Positions 42,388 through 52,672 of a stretch of DNA of 64,000 bases are shown piece by piece. Under the pieces are notes generated by a model. That model was given only the letters and a program-made list of their open reading frames with translations. It was not told the DNA's origin and did no database searches. Within the stretch, counting starts at the first letter, position 1, and every line of letters starts with the position of its first letter. The stretch lies in contig CAWGOE010000001.1 of NCBI GenBank assembly GCA_963824215.1, positions 620,001 to 684,000 of the forward strand, given 5' to 3'. The DNA comes from VRUE01 sp963824215. GTDB lineage: Bacteria > Actinomycetota > Thermoleophilia > Solirubrobacterales > 70-9. A program made the translations under genes and the position numbers.

Positions 42388-44938
42388 GTGACCGGCCTCG
42401 CCCTCAAGAGCCTTTGGGCGCGCCGAATTCGCGCCCTGACGACGATCCTCGCGGTGGTGATCGGCGTCGCCTTCGTCGCCGGCACCTACATCCTCACCGA
42501 TACCACCTTCGCCGCCTTCGACGAAATCTTCGAAGACTCGCTGGCGAAGACGAGCGTCGTGATTACGGCAAAAGAGGAGGTCCGCCAGGAAAGCGGCGAG
42601 ACGCCCAGCTTCAAGGCGAGCGTGCTGCCGAAAGTGCAGCAGGTGAACGGCGTGCGGCTCGCGACCGGGCAGATTCTCACGGTGGGCGCCTTCTTCGACG
42701 AGGAGAACGAAGAGATCGGCAACCAGTTCGCGCCCAAGTTCATCACCTCGATCCTGCCCGAGGAGCTGGAAACGCAGACCTACGTCGAGGGCCGGCCACC
42801 GCGAACCGCCAAGGAGGTGTCGCTTGACGAGAGCGCCGCCGAAGAGGCCGGGCTGGGAATCGGCGACACGCTCAAGCTGGCCTCGGTCGAACGGGTCACC
42901 GCCTACCGGATCGTCGGTCTGACCAAGCTCGGCGAGGCCTCCTTCGGCGGCGCCAGCACGGCCGGGCTGATCTTGCCCGAGGCCCAGCGGATCACCGACG
43001 AGCGTGGCGAATTCGACCAGATCCTGATCGCGGCCGACGAGGGGGTCAGCGAATCCACGCTCGCGCGGCGGATCGGCGAAGCCACGCCGCCGACCCTGCT
43101 GGTCGAGACCGCCAAGCAGAACGCCAAACGCAACTCCGACCAGATTCGCGAAGACATCGGCTTCCTGCGGATCGCGCTGCTGGTCTTCGCTTTCGTCGCC
43201 CTATTCGTCGGCGCCTTCCTGATCTTCAACACCTTCTCGATCACCGTTGCCCAGCGGATCAGGGAGTTCGGCATGCTGCGCACGCTCGGTGCCGGCCGGG
43301 GTCAGATCCTCGGCTCGGTGGTGGTCGAGGCGCTTGCGATCGGCGTGCTCGGTGCGCTGCTCGGCTTGGCCGGCGGCTACGCGATCGCTGTCGGCCTCAA
43401 CGGACTCTTTGTCGGGATCGGGATCGACCTGCCCACCACCTCGCTGGTGACCAAGGACCGCACGATCGTCGTCTCGCTGCTAATCGGGATCGGCGTCACC
43501 CTCGTCTCCTCTTTCATCCCGGCACTGCGCGCGACCCGCGTGCCCCCGATCGCCGCCCTGCTGGCGCTGGAGCTGCCGCAGAGCCGTCGGCGCGGCATCG
43601 TGGTCGTCGCCCTTGCCTTGCTGCTCGGCGTCGTCGGTTTGGGGATGGCCCTGGCCGGCCTCTTCGGCGGGGCGGGTGGCAGTGACGCGGCGCTGCTGAT
43701 TGGCCTCGGCGCTGTTGCGGTTTTGCTCGGCGTCTCGCTCTTCAGCCCCCGCCTTGTGCGCCCGCTCGCCTCGTTTGCCGGATGGCCGCTGGAGATGTTG
43801 CGCCGCCTCACCGGTCGCCTCGCCCGCGAGAACACGCAGCGCAACCCGGCTCGCACCGCCGTCACCGCGGCGGCGCTGATGATCGGCCTTGCCGTCGTTG
43901 CCTTCGTCACCGTCTTCGCCGCCGGCATCAAGAGCTCGATCGCGACCGCGGTCGACGAGAGCTTTCAGGGCGAGCTGGTGCTGCAGAACTCAGATGGCTT
44001 CTCACCGATCTCGCCGCATGCAGCCGAAGTCGCCCGCCAGGTGCCTGGCGTCGAGTTGGTCTCGACCGTGCGCGCTGCCCAGGCGAAGCTGGCCGACGGC
44101 GGCAGCAGGGAGCGCGTTTCGGCATTGGCCCCCGACGCTGGTGCTGTGTTGACCATCGACTGGACTGAGGGTGGGCCGCAAACGCTGCGGCGGCTCACCG
44201 ACCGCGAGGTGATCATCGACAAATCCCTCGCCTCCGACAACGACCTCGAGCGAGGCGACAAGGTGCGCTTCTTGACCCAGATCGGGGCTCGGCCCAACCT
44301 CGCGGTCGTCGGCGAGTTCGAAGACAAGGCGGAACTGCTCGGTTCGGCGATCGTCACTCAGAGCCTGATGGCGCGGGCTTTCGATCAGAGCGACGACATC
44401 TTCGATTTCGTCAAGCTGGCGCCTGGGGCCCGCGCGGAGAAAGTCCAAGCGGCCTTGGTCAAAGCGATGGACCGCGAGTTTCCCGTGGTCGAGGTGCGCA
44501 ACCAGCAGGAACTGAAGGAGAACCAGGAAGAACAGATCAACCAGCTTCTTGGCCTGATCTACGCCTTGCTGGCTTTGGCGGTGATCGTCTCCCTCTTTGG
44601 CATCGCCAACACGCTGGCGCTCTCGATCCACGAGCGCACGCGGGAAGCTCGGCATGCTGCGGGCGATCGGCATGTCGCGGCGCCAGGTGCGGACGATGAT
44701 CCGCTACGAGGCAGTGATCACGGCGCTGATCGGCGCGCTGCTCGGGATGGTGATCGGCGTGATCTTCGCGGCGCTGATCGCGCAACCACTGAAGGACGAA
44801 GGCTTTGCTCTCTCCTACCCGGTCGGGCAGTTGATCGTGATGCTGATATTTGCCGCCTTTGCCGGGGTGCTTGCCGCCGTCCCGCCCGCGAGACGCGCTT
44901 CCCGTCTCGACGTGCTCCGAGCGCTCCAGTACGAGTAG
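42388..44938 (+). CDS. FtsX-like ABC permease, single-base frameshift near the 3' end
   Basis: The partner of the ATPase 10 bp upstream, about 850 residues from GTG 42388. It has an N-terminal helix, a large periplasmic MacB_PCD domain, three helices (FVALFVGAFLIFNTFSITVAQRIREFGMLRTLGA), a second periplasmic domain and a second FtsX core. Near 44644-44647 one extra base breaks the frame: HERTRE should continue LGMLRAIGMSRRQVR, which is found in the next frame and runs to a proper stop at 44938. The unshifted frame is nonsense to 44946. Typical substrates are lipoproteins or peptides; none is assignable. Confidence 0.88.
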
Positions 44939-44942
44939 ATCT

Positions 44943-45236
44943 CTAGCCGTGGCGCAGCAAGCGCCTCACTGCCCCCATCAGCTCCTCGGTGCGCTCGGGC
45001 TGGTCGGCTTTGGCGGCGCCGACAACGCAGTGTGCGGCGTGGTCTGAGAGCAGCTCGAGCGCGACCTTGTCAAGCGCAGCCTGGATTGCGGTGATCTGGG
45101 TGACGACGTCGATGCAGTAGCGGTCCTCCTCGACCATCCGCTCGACCCCGCGCACCTGGCCCTCGATCCGGCGCAGGCGCTTCAGCACCGCCTCTTTTTC
45201 GGCGCTGTAGCCGCGGGTCTCCTTCGCCGCGCTCAT
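44943..45236 (-). CDS. csoR: CsoR-family metal-sensing transcriptional repressor
   Basis: This 97-residue all-helical regulator starts at ATG 45236. It contains LKRLRRIEGQVRGVERMVEEDRYCIDVVTQI and LLSDHAAHCVVGA, giving the Cys-x-n-His-x3-Cys ligand set of copper-sensing CsoR. Metal binding releases it from DNA. A matching palindromic operator lies at 45912-45928 upstream of the operon. Its start overlaps the stop of the DUF4396 gene (ATGA). Nickel or sulfur-species sensing by the family is also known, so copper is likely but not proven. Confidence 0.9.
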   Translation of the reverse strand: MSAAKETRGYSAEKEAVLKRLRRIEGQVRGVERMVEEDRYCIDVVTQITAIQAALDKVALELLSDHAAHCVVGAAKADQPERTEELMGAVRRLLRHG

Positions 45237-45865
45237 TGATGCCCGTGCTCCATCGGAGTGCCATGCGCTGGGGGGTCGTCGTTGCTGAAAGCCTCGATGC
45301 CGAGCACGATCGCCCCGAACAGCGCCGCCGACGCGAAGAACACCGCGACCGGCTTTGCGGGTAGGCCTCCGTGGATGCCGGTCTCGTGCATGACCGCGTG
45401 GCCCTTGCCCCGCTTCAGCAGCCAGCGATTGACCGGGAGCGCCGCGAGCCCGGCGATCGCAAGGGCGACTCCCAGCGAACCCCAGAACAGGAGGTCGCCG
45501 AGGCCTGCCTCCATCGCGCCGGGAATGGCAAGCATGATCGCGTTGTCGACGATCTCCATCGTCGCGATGCTGACCGTGTCGACGGCGAGCGCGATCGTCG
45601 CGACTGCGGCGAACGTCATACCCGACCGCAGCAGCGGCCAGCTGGTCAGCGAGTAGCCGAAGAGGAAGGCGAGCGCAATCGCAAGAGCCACGGTTCCCAG
45701 GTTGGAGAAGCCGAGGCCGGTCCCGATCGCCATCCCGGCGACCTCGCCAATCGCACACCCGGTCAGGCAGTGCAGGGTGGCGACGACCGCCATCGCAGTC
45801 AGGGCTGAGCCCTCGGTCGGCATCTCGTGGTGTTGATCGTGAGCGTCGTGGGTCGCGGTGTCCAT
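45233..45865 (-). CDS. DUF4396-family membrane protein
   Basis: A 210-residue membrane protein with about six helices and His-rich ends (DTATHDAHDQHHEM at the start, HGTPMEHGHQ at the end). The family signature HCLTGCAIGEVAGMAIGTGLG near residue 32 contains two conserved cysteines and a histidine. Histidine-rich termini together with co-expression with CsoR suggest metal binding or export. The transport reaction has not been established as far as I know. It is the first gene of the CsoR-controlled operon. Confidence 0.85.
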   Translation of the reverse strand: MDTATHDAHDQHHEMPTEGSALTAMAVVATLHCLTGCAIGEVAGMAIGTGLGFSNLGTVALAIALAFLFGYSLTSWPLLRSGMTFAAVATIALAVDTVSIATMEIVDNAIMLAIPGAMEAGLGDLLFWGSLGVALAIAGLAALPVNRWLLKRGKGHAVMHETGIHGGLPAKPVAVFFASAALFGAIVLGIEAFSNDDPPAHGTPMEHGHQ

Positions 45866-45911
45866 GCAGCCTCCCTCGGGGTCGATAGGGGGACACCGCG
45901 CAGAGTAACAA

Positions 45912-45928
45912 ATACCCCTAGGGGGTAT
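45912..45928. promoter_or_regulatory. CsoR-type operator
   Basis: ATACCCC-TAG-GGGGTAT is a perfect 7+7 palindrome around three bases, matching the G-tract palindromes bound by CsoR/RcnR proteins. It lies 47 bp upstream of the DUF4396 start. On the minus strand it sits between TTGGCC (a possible -35) and TATTTG-like sequence (a possible -10). This fits autoregulation of the DUF4396-csoR operon. The stop codon of the esterase gene touches its right edge. Confidence 0.85.
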
Positions 45929-46989
45929 CAGGCCAAATGACCGCGGAGGGCGACGGTCAGCTCGAGCATTGCCGCTCGGGCGGCGCGGCTGATCGCGGTC
46001 ATGTTGGCGAAGCCGTGGATCAGTCCGGGGTGGCGGCGCAGGGTGACCTGGACGCCTGCATCGCGCAGGCGCGCCGCGTAGGCCTCGCCCTCATCTCGCA
46101 GGGGGTCGAATCCGGCGGTAGTGACGTAGGCAGGTGGCAGTCCGGAGAGGTCGGCGGCGCGCAGCACCGAGATGCGCGGGTCGGCCCGGTCGGCGCTCGG
46201 CGGTAGGTAGTGACGCTCGAACCACTCCATGTCCGCTCGCGTGAGCAGGAAGCCCTCGGCGAACTCGTCACGCGAACGGTGGCCGCCAACCGCGTCGGTC
46301 ACCGGGTAGATCAGCGCCTGCATCGTGGGCTGAGGACCGCCGTCCTCGCGGGCGAGGATGCTGAGCGAGGCGGCGAGGTTGCCGCCGGCGCTGTCGCCGG
46401 CGACCGCGATGCGATTTGGGTCTACGCCCAGCCGCGAGTTGTCCACAGCGGCCCAGCGGTACGCGGCGAATGCGTCGTCGACCGCGGCGGGGAAGGGATG
46501 CTCGGGAGCAAGGCGGTAGCGGACCGCGAGCACCGTGGCTGGGGTGTTGAGAGCGAGGAAGCGACAGACGCTTTCGCAGGTGCCGAGGCCGCCGATGGTC
46601 CATCCGCCACCGTGGAAGTAGACGATCAGCGGCCGGCCCTCGAGCCCTAATTCCGGCGGCTCATAGAACCGGGCCGGAACTGTTCCCGCGGGCCCGGGAA
46701 TGACTAGGTCTGTGACCGTCGGCGTTGCTGGTTTCGGCCCCGCGGCCGCGGCCGCCCCTGCCTGAACCCGCGCTCGGGCTTGCTCCGGCGTCAGCGTTCC
46801 GGACTCTGACGCTGAGTCGTCGCGAGCCAGCCTCGCTAGCTTCAACAGCGTTTGCATCTCGCGCGCGAGCACCTGCCCGTCCCGCTTGGCCGGCGCACCG
46901 AAAAACACCCGCTGCACGCCGCTAGGAAGTGCGCAGGCGCCTCGCAGGATCCTGTGCTCGATGGACGTCGGCAGCCGGGGCGGGGGCAA
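45928..46989 (-). CDS. Alpha/beta hydrolase, hormone-sensitive lipase-like esterase
   Basis: A 353-residue carboxylesterase. The oxyanion-hole motif is HGGGW, the nucleophile elbow is GDSAGG, and the catalytic aspartate and histidine are in DPLRDEGEAYA and HGFANM. These define the bacterial HSL family IV. The N-terminal 95 residues form the cap and contain an alanine-rich stretch. The start is uncertain: TTG 46989 is the longest possibility and no ribosome binding site is clear. Substrates are usually short acyl esters. Confidence 0.88.
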   Translation of the reverse strand: MPPPRLPTSIEHRILRGACALPSGVQRVFFGAPAKRDGQVLAREMQTLLKLARLARDDSASESGTLTPEQARARVQAGAAAAAGPKPATPTVTDLVIPGPAGTVPARFYEPPELGLEGRPLIVYFHGGGWTIGGLGTCESVCRFLALNTPATVLAVRYRLAPEHPFPAAVDDAFAAYRWAAVDNSRLGVDPNRIAVAGDSAGGNLAASLSILAREDGGPQPTMQALIYPVTDAVGGHRSRDEFAEGFLLTRADMEWFERHYLPPSADRADPRISVLRAADLSGLPPAYVTTAGFDPLRDEGEAYAARLRDAGVQVTLRRHPGLIHGFANMTAISRAARAAMLELTVALRGHLA

Positions 46990-47106
46990 GACGAGTGCGC
47001 AGGCTATGGGATTCGGGAGATGCGGGCCGAGTCGAGTCAGGTTAAGTAAGGACCGATCTCACACGACGGCGGTCATGGCGGGTGTAACGTCGCGACCCGA
47101 GGCGCA

Positions 47107-48447
47107 ATGGAGGCAGCGACTACAACGGCTCCGCGGACGGTCACTGGACCGGCGCAGCGCCGCCTTCCGCCAGGCCCGCCGCTGCCACGCGCTGCGCAGA
47201 CGGCGATCTGGTCCCGCCAGGCGCGGCGGATGCTGTTCTCCTGCCAGGACCGCTACGGCGACATCTTCAGGCTGAAGATCGCCTATGAGGGAACCTGGGT
47301 GATCTTGGCCGACCCCGAGGCGGTTAAGCAGGTCTTCACCGGCGATCCGCGTGTCTTCCACGCTGGCGAGGGGAACCAGATCCTCGCCCCGGTCCTCGGC
47401 CGCAATTCGGTCCTCGTCCTCGACGAGAAGCCGCACATGAGCCAGCGCCGGTTGCTACTGCCGCCCTTCCACGGCGAGAGGATGCAGGGTTACGGCGAGA
47501 CGATGGGCGAGATTGCGGCTGCGGAGATCGAGAGCTGGCCGGTCGGGACTCCGTATGAACTGCGGCCGCGGATGCAGGCGATAACCCTGGACATCATCCT
47601 GCGCACTGTCTTCGGGGTGCGCGAGGGCGAGAGGATGGCCGAGCTCCGCGACGCCCTGCGTGATTTCCTCGACCTCACCACCAACCCACGACTCCTCTTG
47701 CCGTTGCTCCTCGTGGGTCCGCAGAGGGTGCGGCGCCTCGGGCCCTTCAGGCGGCGGATCGACCGGGTAGACCAGCTCATCTACCGCGAGATCGCCGAAC
47801 GCCGGCGTGCCGGGAATCTGGAGGAACGCGACGACATCCTCTCTTTGTTGGTCGGCGCCCGACACGAGGATGGCAGTCCGATGAGCGATGAGGAGATGCG
47901 CGACGAGCTCTTGACCCTGCTCGTCGCCGGGCACGAGACGACCGCCACCTCGCTCGCCTGGGCGGTGGAGAGGCTCAGCCGCCACCCGGAGAAGCTCGAT
48001 CGCCTCCGCGCCGAGGCCGAGTCTGGCTCAGAGGATTACCTGACCGCGACGATCCAGGAGACGCTGCGCCTGCGCCCGGTGATCTCGATCGTCATCCGCC
48101 GCCTCACCGAGCCGGTCGAGATCGGCGGCTACGAGCTACCGGCGGGTGTCTCCGTCGTGCCCAGCGTCTACCTGGCCCACCGCAACCCCGAGATCTATCC
48201 CGATCCCGAGAGCTTCAAACCCGAGCGCTTCCTCGAGCGCCCACCCGGCACCTACACCTGGATCCCCTTTGGCGGCGGCGTTCGCCGTTGCCTCGGCGCA
48301 TCCTTCGCCCAGTTCGAGATGGCGGTGGTCCTCAGGGAGCTGGTCAAGCGCCGCGAGATCCGCCCCGCTGACCCAAAGCCGGAGCGGATCTTCCGCCGCG
48401 CGATTACCGAGACCCCGCGCCACAACGCGCGGGTCGTTCTGAGCTAG
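47107..48447 (+). CDS. Cytochrome P450
   Basis: A 446-residue haem monooxygenase. The I-helix oxygen-activation motif is AGHETTAT, the K-helix ExxR is ETLRLRP, and the haem loop is PFGGGVRRCLG with the ligand cysteine. The proline-rich start (PPGPPLP) is typical of this CYP group, which resembles CYP110/CYP135-like bacterial enzymes. Ferredoxin and reductase partners are not nearby. The opposing esterase gene starts 117 bp away. The substrate is unknown. Confidence 0.95.
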   Translation: MEAATTTAPRTVTGPAQRRLPPGPPLPRAAQTAIWSRQARRMLFSCQDRYGDIFRLKIAYEGTWVILADPEAVKQVFTGDPRVFHAGEGNQILAPVLGRNSVLVLDEKPHMSQRRLLLPPFHGERMQGYGETMGEIAAAEIESWPVGTPYELRPRMQAITLDIILRTVFGVREGERMAELRDALRDFLDLTTNPRLLLPLLLVGPQRVRRLGPFRRRIDRVDQLIYREIAERRRAGNLEERDDILSLLVGARHEDGSPMSDEEMRDELLTLLVAGHETTATSLAWAVERLSRHPEKLDRLRAEAESGSEDYLTATIQETLRLRPVISIVIRRLTEPVEIGGYELPAGVSVVPSVYLAHRNPEIYPDPESFKPERFLERPPGTYTWIPFGGGVRRCLGASFAQFEMAVVLRELVKRREIRPADPKPERIFRRAITETPRHNARVVLS

Positions 48448-48456
48448 AGCTGGGAG

Positions 48457-48855
48457 CTACGCCTCGACAAGGAGGTTTTTGTCGATTGCCTGGGCTTTGC
48501 GAATCGTAGCTTCGTCGGCCACGCTGAGCACAACTCGGGCCTGTTGCTCCGCCCTCTCTCGCTCTTCCCGTTCCCGGGCGGCGATGTCTTTTGCCTGCTG
48601 GGAATCCTCCCTGGCAACCTCGGCCGCTTTCTCGGCGACTTTGGTGCCCTCTTTCACAGCCGTGAGTGACTGCTGGCCAAAGAAGTAGGTCGGGATCGCT
48701 CCGGCGATGACGCCGACGATGGTTCCTAGCGCAGCCCACACCTCCAGTGCGGAGCCGGTTCCCTCCTGCTCGAAGACAACTATGAAGATTCCACCTACCA
48801 GCGCGATCAGCGCCAGCGCGATGACCGTCGACTGCCAACTTGGTGAGTTAGGCAT
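48457..48855 (-). CDS. Hypothetical two-helix membrane protein with cytosolic coiled coil
   Basis: A 132-residue protein with hydrophobic helices at about 9-27 and 38-60. A charged helix rich in A, E, K and R follows (about 65-118), likely to form a coiled coil. The composition near EREERERAEQQAR supports this. I do not recognise a family. The upstream 100 bp is A/T rich and could hold its promoter. It converges on the P450 gene. Confidence 0.65.
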   Translation of the reverse strand: MPNSPSWQSTVIALALIALVGGIFIVVFEQEGTGSALEVWAALGTIVGVIAGAIPTYFFGQQSLTAVKEGTKVAEKAAEVAREDSQQAKDIAAREREERERAEQQARVVLSVADEATIRKAQAIDKNLLVEA

Positions 48856-48956
48856 TAAGCGCTCCCATTAGTGTGACTGGACGCGCTTATTTAACCACTA
48901 TTACTGTGAATACAAGCACGTAACGCGATTGGGTGAGCCGATGGCGCAGTTACCGC

Positions 48957-51789
48957 TCAGCCACAGCCGGTGTTGTTGCCGCACGATGAGCACGTGTAGC
49001 AACTGCCCGTGCGCTGCATCATGCCGCCGCACTGCTCGCAGGCGGGGCCGAGGTCGAGGCCGGACATTTTGGCCGGGACGACCGGCGGGGTTTCGGTGAA
49101 GGCCGCCGCTGCGGGAACCGCCTCGCCGCCGCTCGTCTTCGCCTTCTCGGCGCCGTTGCCGTTACCGGGCTTGGAGTGGCCATTGCCGCCGTTGGCCGGT
49201 CCGGCGGTGTCGGTGGCGATCCCGAGTCCGAGCTGTGAGGTCTCTTCCTCCTGCTTGGCCCGAACCTCCTTGGTCATGATCCCCAGTTCCCCCAGCGTCT
49301 CGGTGTCCTCGATGAAGCGACTGGCGACCCAGCGCATGATGTAGTCCGGCAGCGATTTGGCGAAGGGGATCTCCGGGTTGCCGGTGATGCCCTCGGGCTC
49401 GAAGCGCATGTAGCTGAACTTGCGCACGAAGTCTTCGAGCGGCACGCCGTACTGGAGGCCGAGTGGAGATCGCCGTGGCGAAGGCGTTCATCAGCCCCCG
49501 CATGGTCGAGCCCTCCTTGCCGATGTCGGTGAGGAAGATCTCCCCGACCGAGCCGTCCTCGTATTTGCCGGCGGTGATGTAGCCCTCGTGGCCGGCGATC
49601 GAGAACTTGTGGGTGATCGATTCGCGCTCGCGCGGCATCCGCTTGCGCTCCGGCGGCAGGGCGACGACCTCCGCCTCTGCCTCCTTCTCGTCCTGCGCGT
49701 CGGTGCGCAGCGCCTGCGCGGTCTTGGAGCCGTCGCGGTAGATGGCAAGGGCCTTGAGGCCGCCCTTCCAGCCACGCGTGTAGGCGTCGGCTATGTCCTC
49801 GACCGTCGCCGACTGGGGCAGGTTGACCGTCTTGGAGATCGCACCCGAGATGAAGGGCTGGGTCGCCGCCATCATGTCGATGTGGCCGGTGTGGGAGATC
49901 GCCCGCTCGCCGACCGCGACGTCGAAGATCTCCAGGTGCTCGTCCTTCAGCCCCGGCGCGCCGACGATCGTCGCGTTCTCGGTGATGTAGGCGTTGATCT
50001 GGTCGACCTCGGCGTTGCTGTAGCCGAGACGGCTCAGGGCCAGCGGCACCGAGCGGTTGACGATCGTCATCTGCCCGCCGCCGACCAGCTCCTTGAACTT
50101 GACCAGCGAGAAGTCGGGCTCGATCCCGGTCGTGTCGCAGTCCATCAGGAAGCTGATCGTCCCGGTCGGGGCCAGCACGGTTGCCTGCGCGTTGCGGTAG
50201 CCGTGCTCCTCGCCGAGCTCGACCGCTTCGTCCCAGGCGGTCTGCGCCGCCTCGAGCAGGTCGCCTTTGATCCCGGTCGGGTCGACGTCGTAGGCGGCGT
50301 CGCGGTGCATCCGCATCACGCCGTTGTGGGCCTCGCGGTTCTTCTCGTACTCGTCGTAGGGGCCGGTCGCGCCGGCAGCGATCTCCGCCGACTGGCGGTA
50401 GGCGCGGCCGGTCATCAGCGAAGTGATCGCCGCGGCGACATTGCGGCCTTCGTCCGAGTCGTAGGGCAGCCCGTCCGACATCAGCAGCGCGCCGAGGTTG
50501 GCGTAACCGAGGCCGAGCTGGCGGAAGGCGTTGGCGTTCTCGCCAATCTTCTCGGTCGGGTAGCTGGAGAAGCCGACGACAATCTCCTGCGCGAGGAAGA
50601 CGATGTCGACCGCGTGCTTGAAGTCCTCGACGTCGAAGCTGCCGTCCTCGCGGCGGAACCGCATCAGGTTCAGGGAAGCGAGGTTGCAGGCCGAGTCATC
50701 GACGTGCATGTACTCGCTGCAGGGGTTGGAGGCGTTGATCCGGCCGGACTCCGGGGAGGTGTGCCAGCGGTTGATGATCGTGTCGTACTGGACGCCGGGG
50801 TCGGCGCAGCGCCAGGCGGCGTCAGCGATCTGGTTCATCAGGTCGCGCGCCGGCAGCGTTTTGACAGCTTCGCCGCTGGCGCGGGCGGTCAGGTCCCAGT
50901 CCTCGCCGGCCTCGACCGCCTCCATGAACTCGTCGGTGACCCGGACCGAGTTGTTGGCGTTCTGGTACTGGATCGAGGTGAAGCCCTCGCCGTCAATCGA
51001 CATGTCGAAGCCGGCGTCGCGCAGCGCGCCCGCCTTCTCCTCCTCTTTGGCCTTGCACCAGATGAAGTGCTCGACATCGGGGTGATCGACGTCGAGCACG
51101 ACCATCTTCGCCGCGCGCCGCGTCTTGCCGCCTGACTTGATCGTTCCCGCCCAGGCGTCGGCACCACGCATGAAGCTGACCGGGCCGGAGGCGAGCCCAC
51201 CCTTGGAGAGCGGCTCGACCGAGCCGCGGATGTTGGAGAGGTTGATCCCCGAGCCGGAGCCGCCGCGGAAGATCATTCCCTCCTTGGTGTTCCAGTCGAG
51301 GATCGACTCCATGCTGTCGTCGACGCTGAGGATGAAGCAGGCGGAGCACTGCGGGCGCTCCTCGAAGCCGACGTTGAACCAGACCGGCGAGTTGAAGGCG
51401 GCCTTCTGGTTGAGCAGGATCGAGGTCAGCTCGGCCTCAAAGGCATCGGCGTCCTCATCGGAAGCGAAGTAGCCGCCCTCGCGGCCCCAGCCCGAGATCG
51501 TCCCCGCGACCCGGCCGATCATCTGTTTGACCGAGCTCTCGCGCTGGTCTGACCCCATCTGCCCGCGGAAGTACTTCTGGGCGACGATGTTGGTCGCGTT
51601 CTGACTCCAGCTCTTGGGGAACTCGACCCCGCGCTGCTCGAAGGCGGGGGCGGCGGGATCGCCGATCACCGCGTCGCGGGCCTCCCACTCGATCTCATCG
51701 AAGGGGTGCGTGCCCGGCGAGGAGAAGCGGCGTTCGATCGCTAGGCCCTTGAGACCGTTTTTCGGAGCGCTGGTGGCGGTCTGGGACAT
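48957..51789 (-). CDS. nrdJ: Adenosylcobalamin-dependent (class II) ribonucleotide reductase, single-base frameshift
   Basis: It reduces ribonucleotides to deoxyribonucleotides without oxygen dependence. ATG 51789 has AGGAGA seven bases upstream. Family motifs are SPVWFNVGF, CSACFILSVDDSMESI, FRGGSGSGINLSNIRG, NPCSEY, and APTGTISFLMDCDTTGIEPDF. After GLMNAFATAIS one extra base at 49464 shifts the frame. The correct frame continues LGLQYGVPLEDFVRKFSYM and ends at 48957 with a cysteine-rich tail (CEQCGG, CYTCSSCG), typical of NrdJ. Unless corrected, the protein loses this tail. No other reductase is in the window. Confidence 0.92.
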
Positions 51790-51809
51790 CGAACTTCTCC
51801 TCTCGAGGC

Positions 51810-51840
51810 ATTTTAAGGGGGAGCTACCCAGGATCGTCAA
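51810..51840 (-). promoter_or_regulatory. Probable nrdJ promoter
   Basis: On the minus strand TTGACG at 51840-51835 and TAAAAT at 51815-51810 form -35 and -10 boxes with a 19-base spacer. Transcription would start 12-15 bases before the AGGAGA of nrdJ. No NrdR box or B12 riboswitch is evident upstream. Confidence 0.5.
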
Positions 51841-51920
51841 CGAGTCGGACAGATTTTGCTGCGCCTGACTCCGCAAACGCCGCAGAAATCGCTTCTTTCA
51901 CCCTCTATGGTGACAAGGAG

Positions 51921-52625
51921 ATGGTGCGGGCAAGGGCCGCCGCGAAGGCGGAATCTGCAAAGGAAGCTGCAACTGAGGCGATCGCCTCGGTCAAGCCGCG
52001 GCTGCGCGGCGTCTCGCACGAGTGGGCCTTCTTCATCTCGCTCGTCCTCGGCGCGGCGCTGATCATCGCCGCGAAGACGCCGCAGGCGACCCTGGCCGTC
52101 GCGATCTACGCCGTCAGCCTCTCGGCCCTGCTCGGCACCAGCGCCCTCTACCACCGGGTCAACTGGAAGCGGCCCGACGTGCGCCGCTGGATGCGCCGGC
52201 TCGACCACTCGATGATCTTCTTCCTCATCGCCGGCACCTACACGCCGTTTGCCCTGCTCGTCCTCAACGGGCCGCTGGCCGACGCGATCCTGGTCGTCGT
52301 CTGGGTTGGGGCTCTGATCGGGGCGATCGTCGAGATGGTCTGGATCGAACATCCCAAATGGGTTGCCGCCATCGTCTACATGTCGCTGGGCTGGGTCGCC
52401 GTCGTCGCCTTCCCTGGCATGTGGGATGAGATGGGTGTGGCGGGCACCCTCCTGGTCGCCGTCGGCGGCCTGCTCTATACGGTCGGCGCGGTCGTCTACG
52501 CCACCCAACGCCCCAACCCCAGCCCGCGAGTCTTCGGCTATCACGAGGTCTTCCACGCCCTGGTAATCCTCGCCGCCGCCGCCCACTTCGCAGCCGTAGC
52601 CTTCTTCGCCCTTCCCGCCGCCTGA
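51921..52625 (+). CDS. Hemolysin III / PAQR-like membrane protein
   Basis: A 234-residue protein with seven helices. It has the conserved features of the HlyIII family: SALYHR with a metal-ligand histidine near residue 75, LDHSMIFFLIAGTYTPFAL, and FGYHEVFHALV near the end. The histidines and acidic residues form a zinc site related to adiponectin-receptor hydrolases. AAGGAG directly precedes ATG 51921, so GTG 51924 is an alternative start. Despite the name, haemolysis is not implied. Confidence 0.92.
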   Translation: MVRARAAAKAESAKEAATEAIASVKPRLRGVSHEWAFFISLVLGAALIIAAKTPQATLAVAIYAVSLSALLGTSALYHRVNWKRPDVRRWMRRLDHSMIFFLIAGTYTPFALLVLNGPLADAILVVVWVGALIGAIVEMVWIEHPKWVAAIVYMSLGWVAVVAFPGMWDEMGVAGTLLVAVGGLLYTVGAVVYATQRPNPSPRVFGYHEVFHALVILAAAAHFAAVAFFALPAA

Positions 52626-52672
52626 CGGGGGAGGGCTCCAATGTTTGCTGCGCGGTGCCATAGGATTGCGCG

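Noticed and set aside
51790..51920. Cobalamin riboswitch upstream of nrdJ
   Set aside because: The 130-bp leader is too short and shows no B12-box-like sequence; only a promoter is evident.
51921..52625. Haemolysin toxin
   Set aside because: The HlyIII name is historical; motifs are those of PAQR-like membrane hydrolases and do not support a toxin role.
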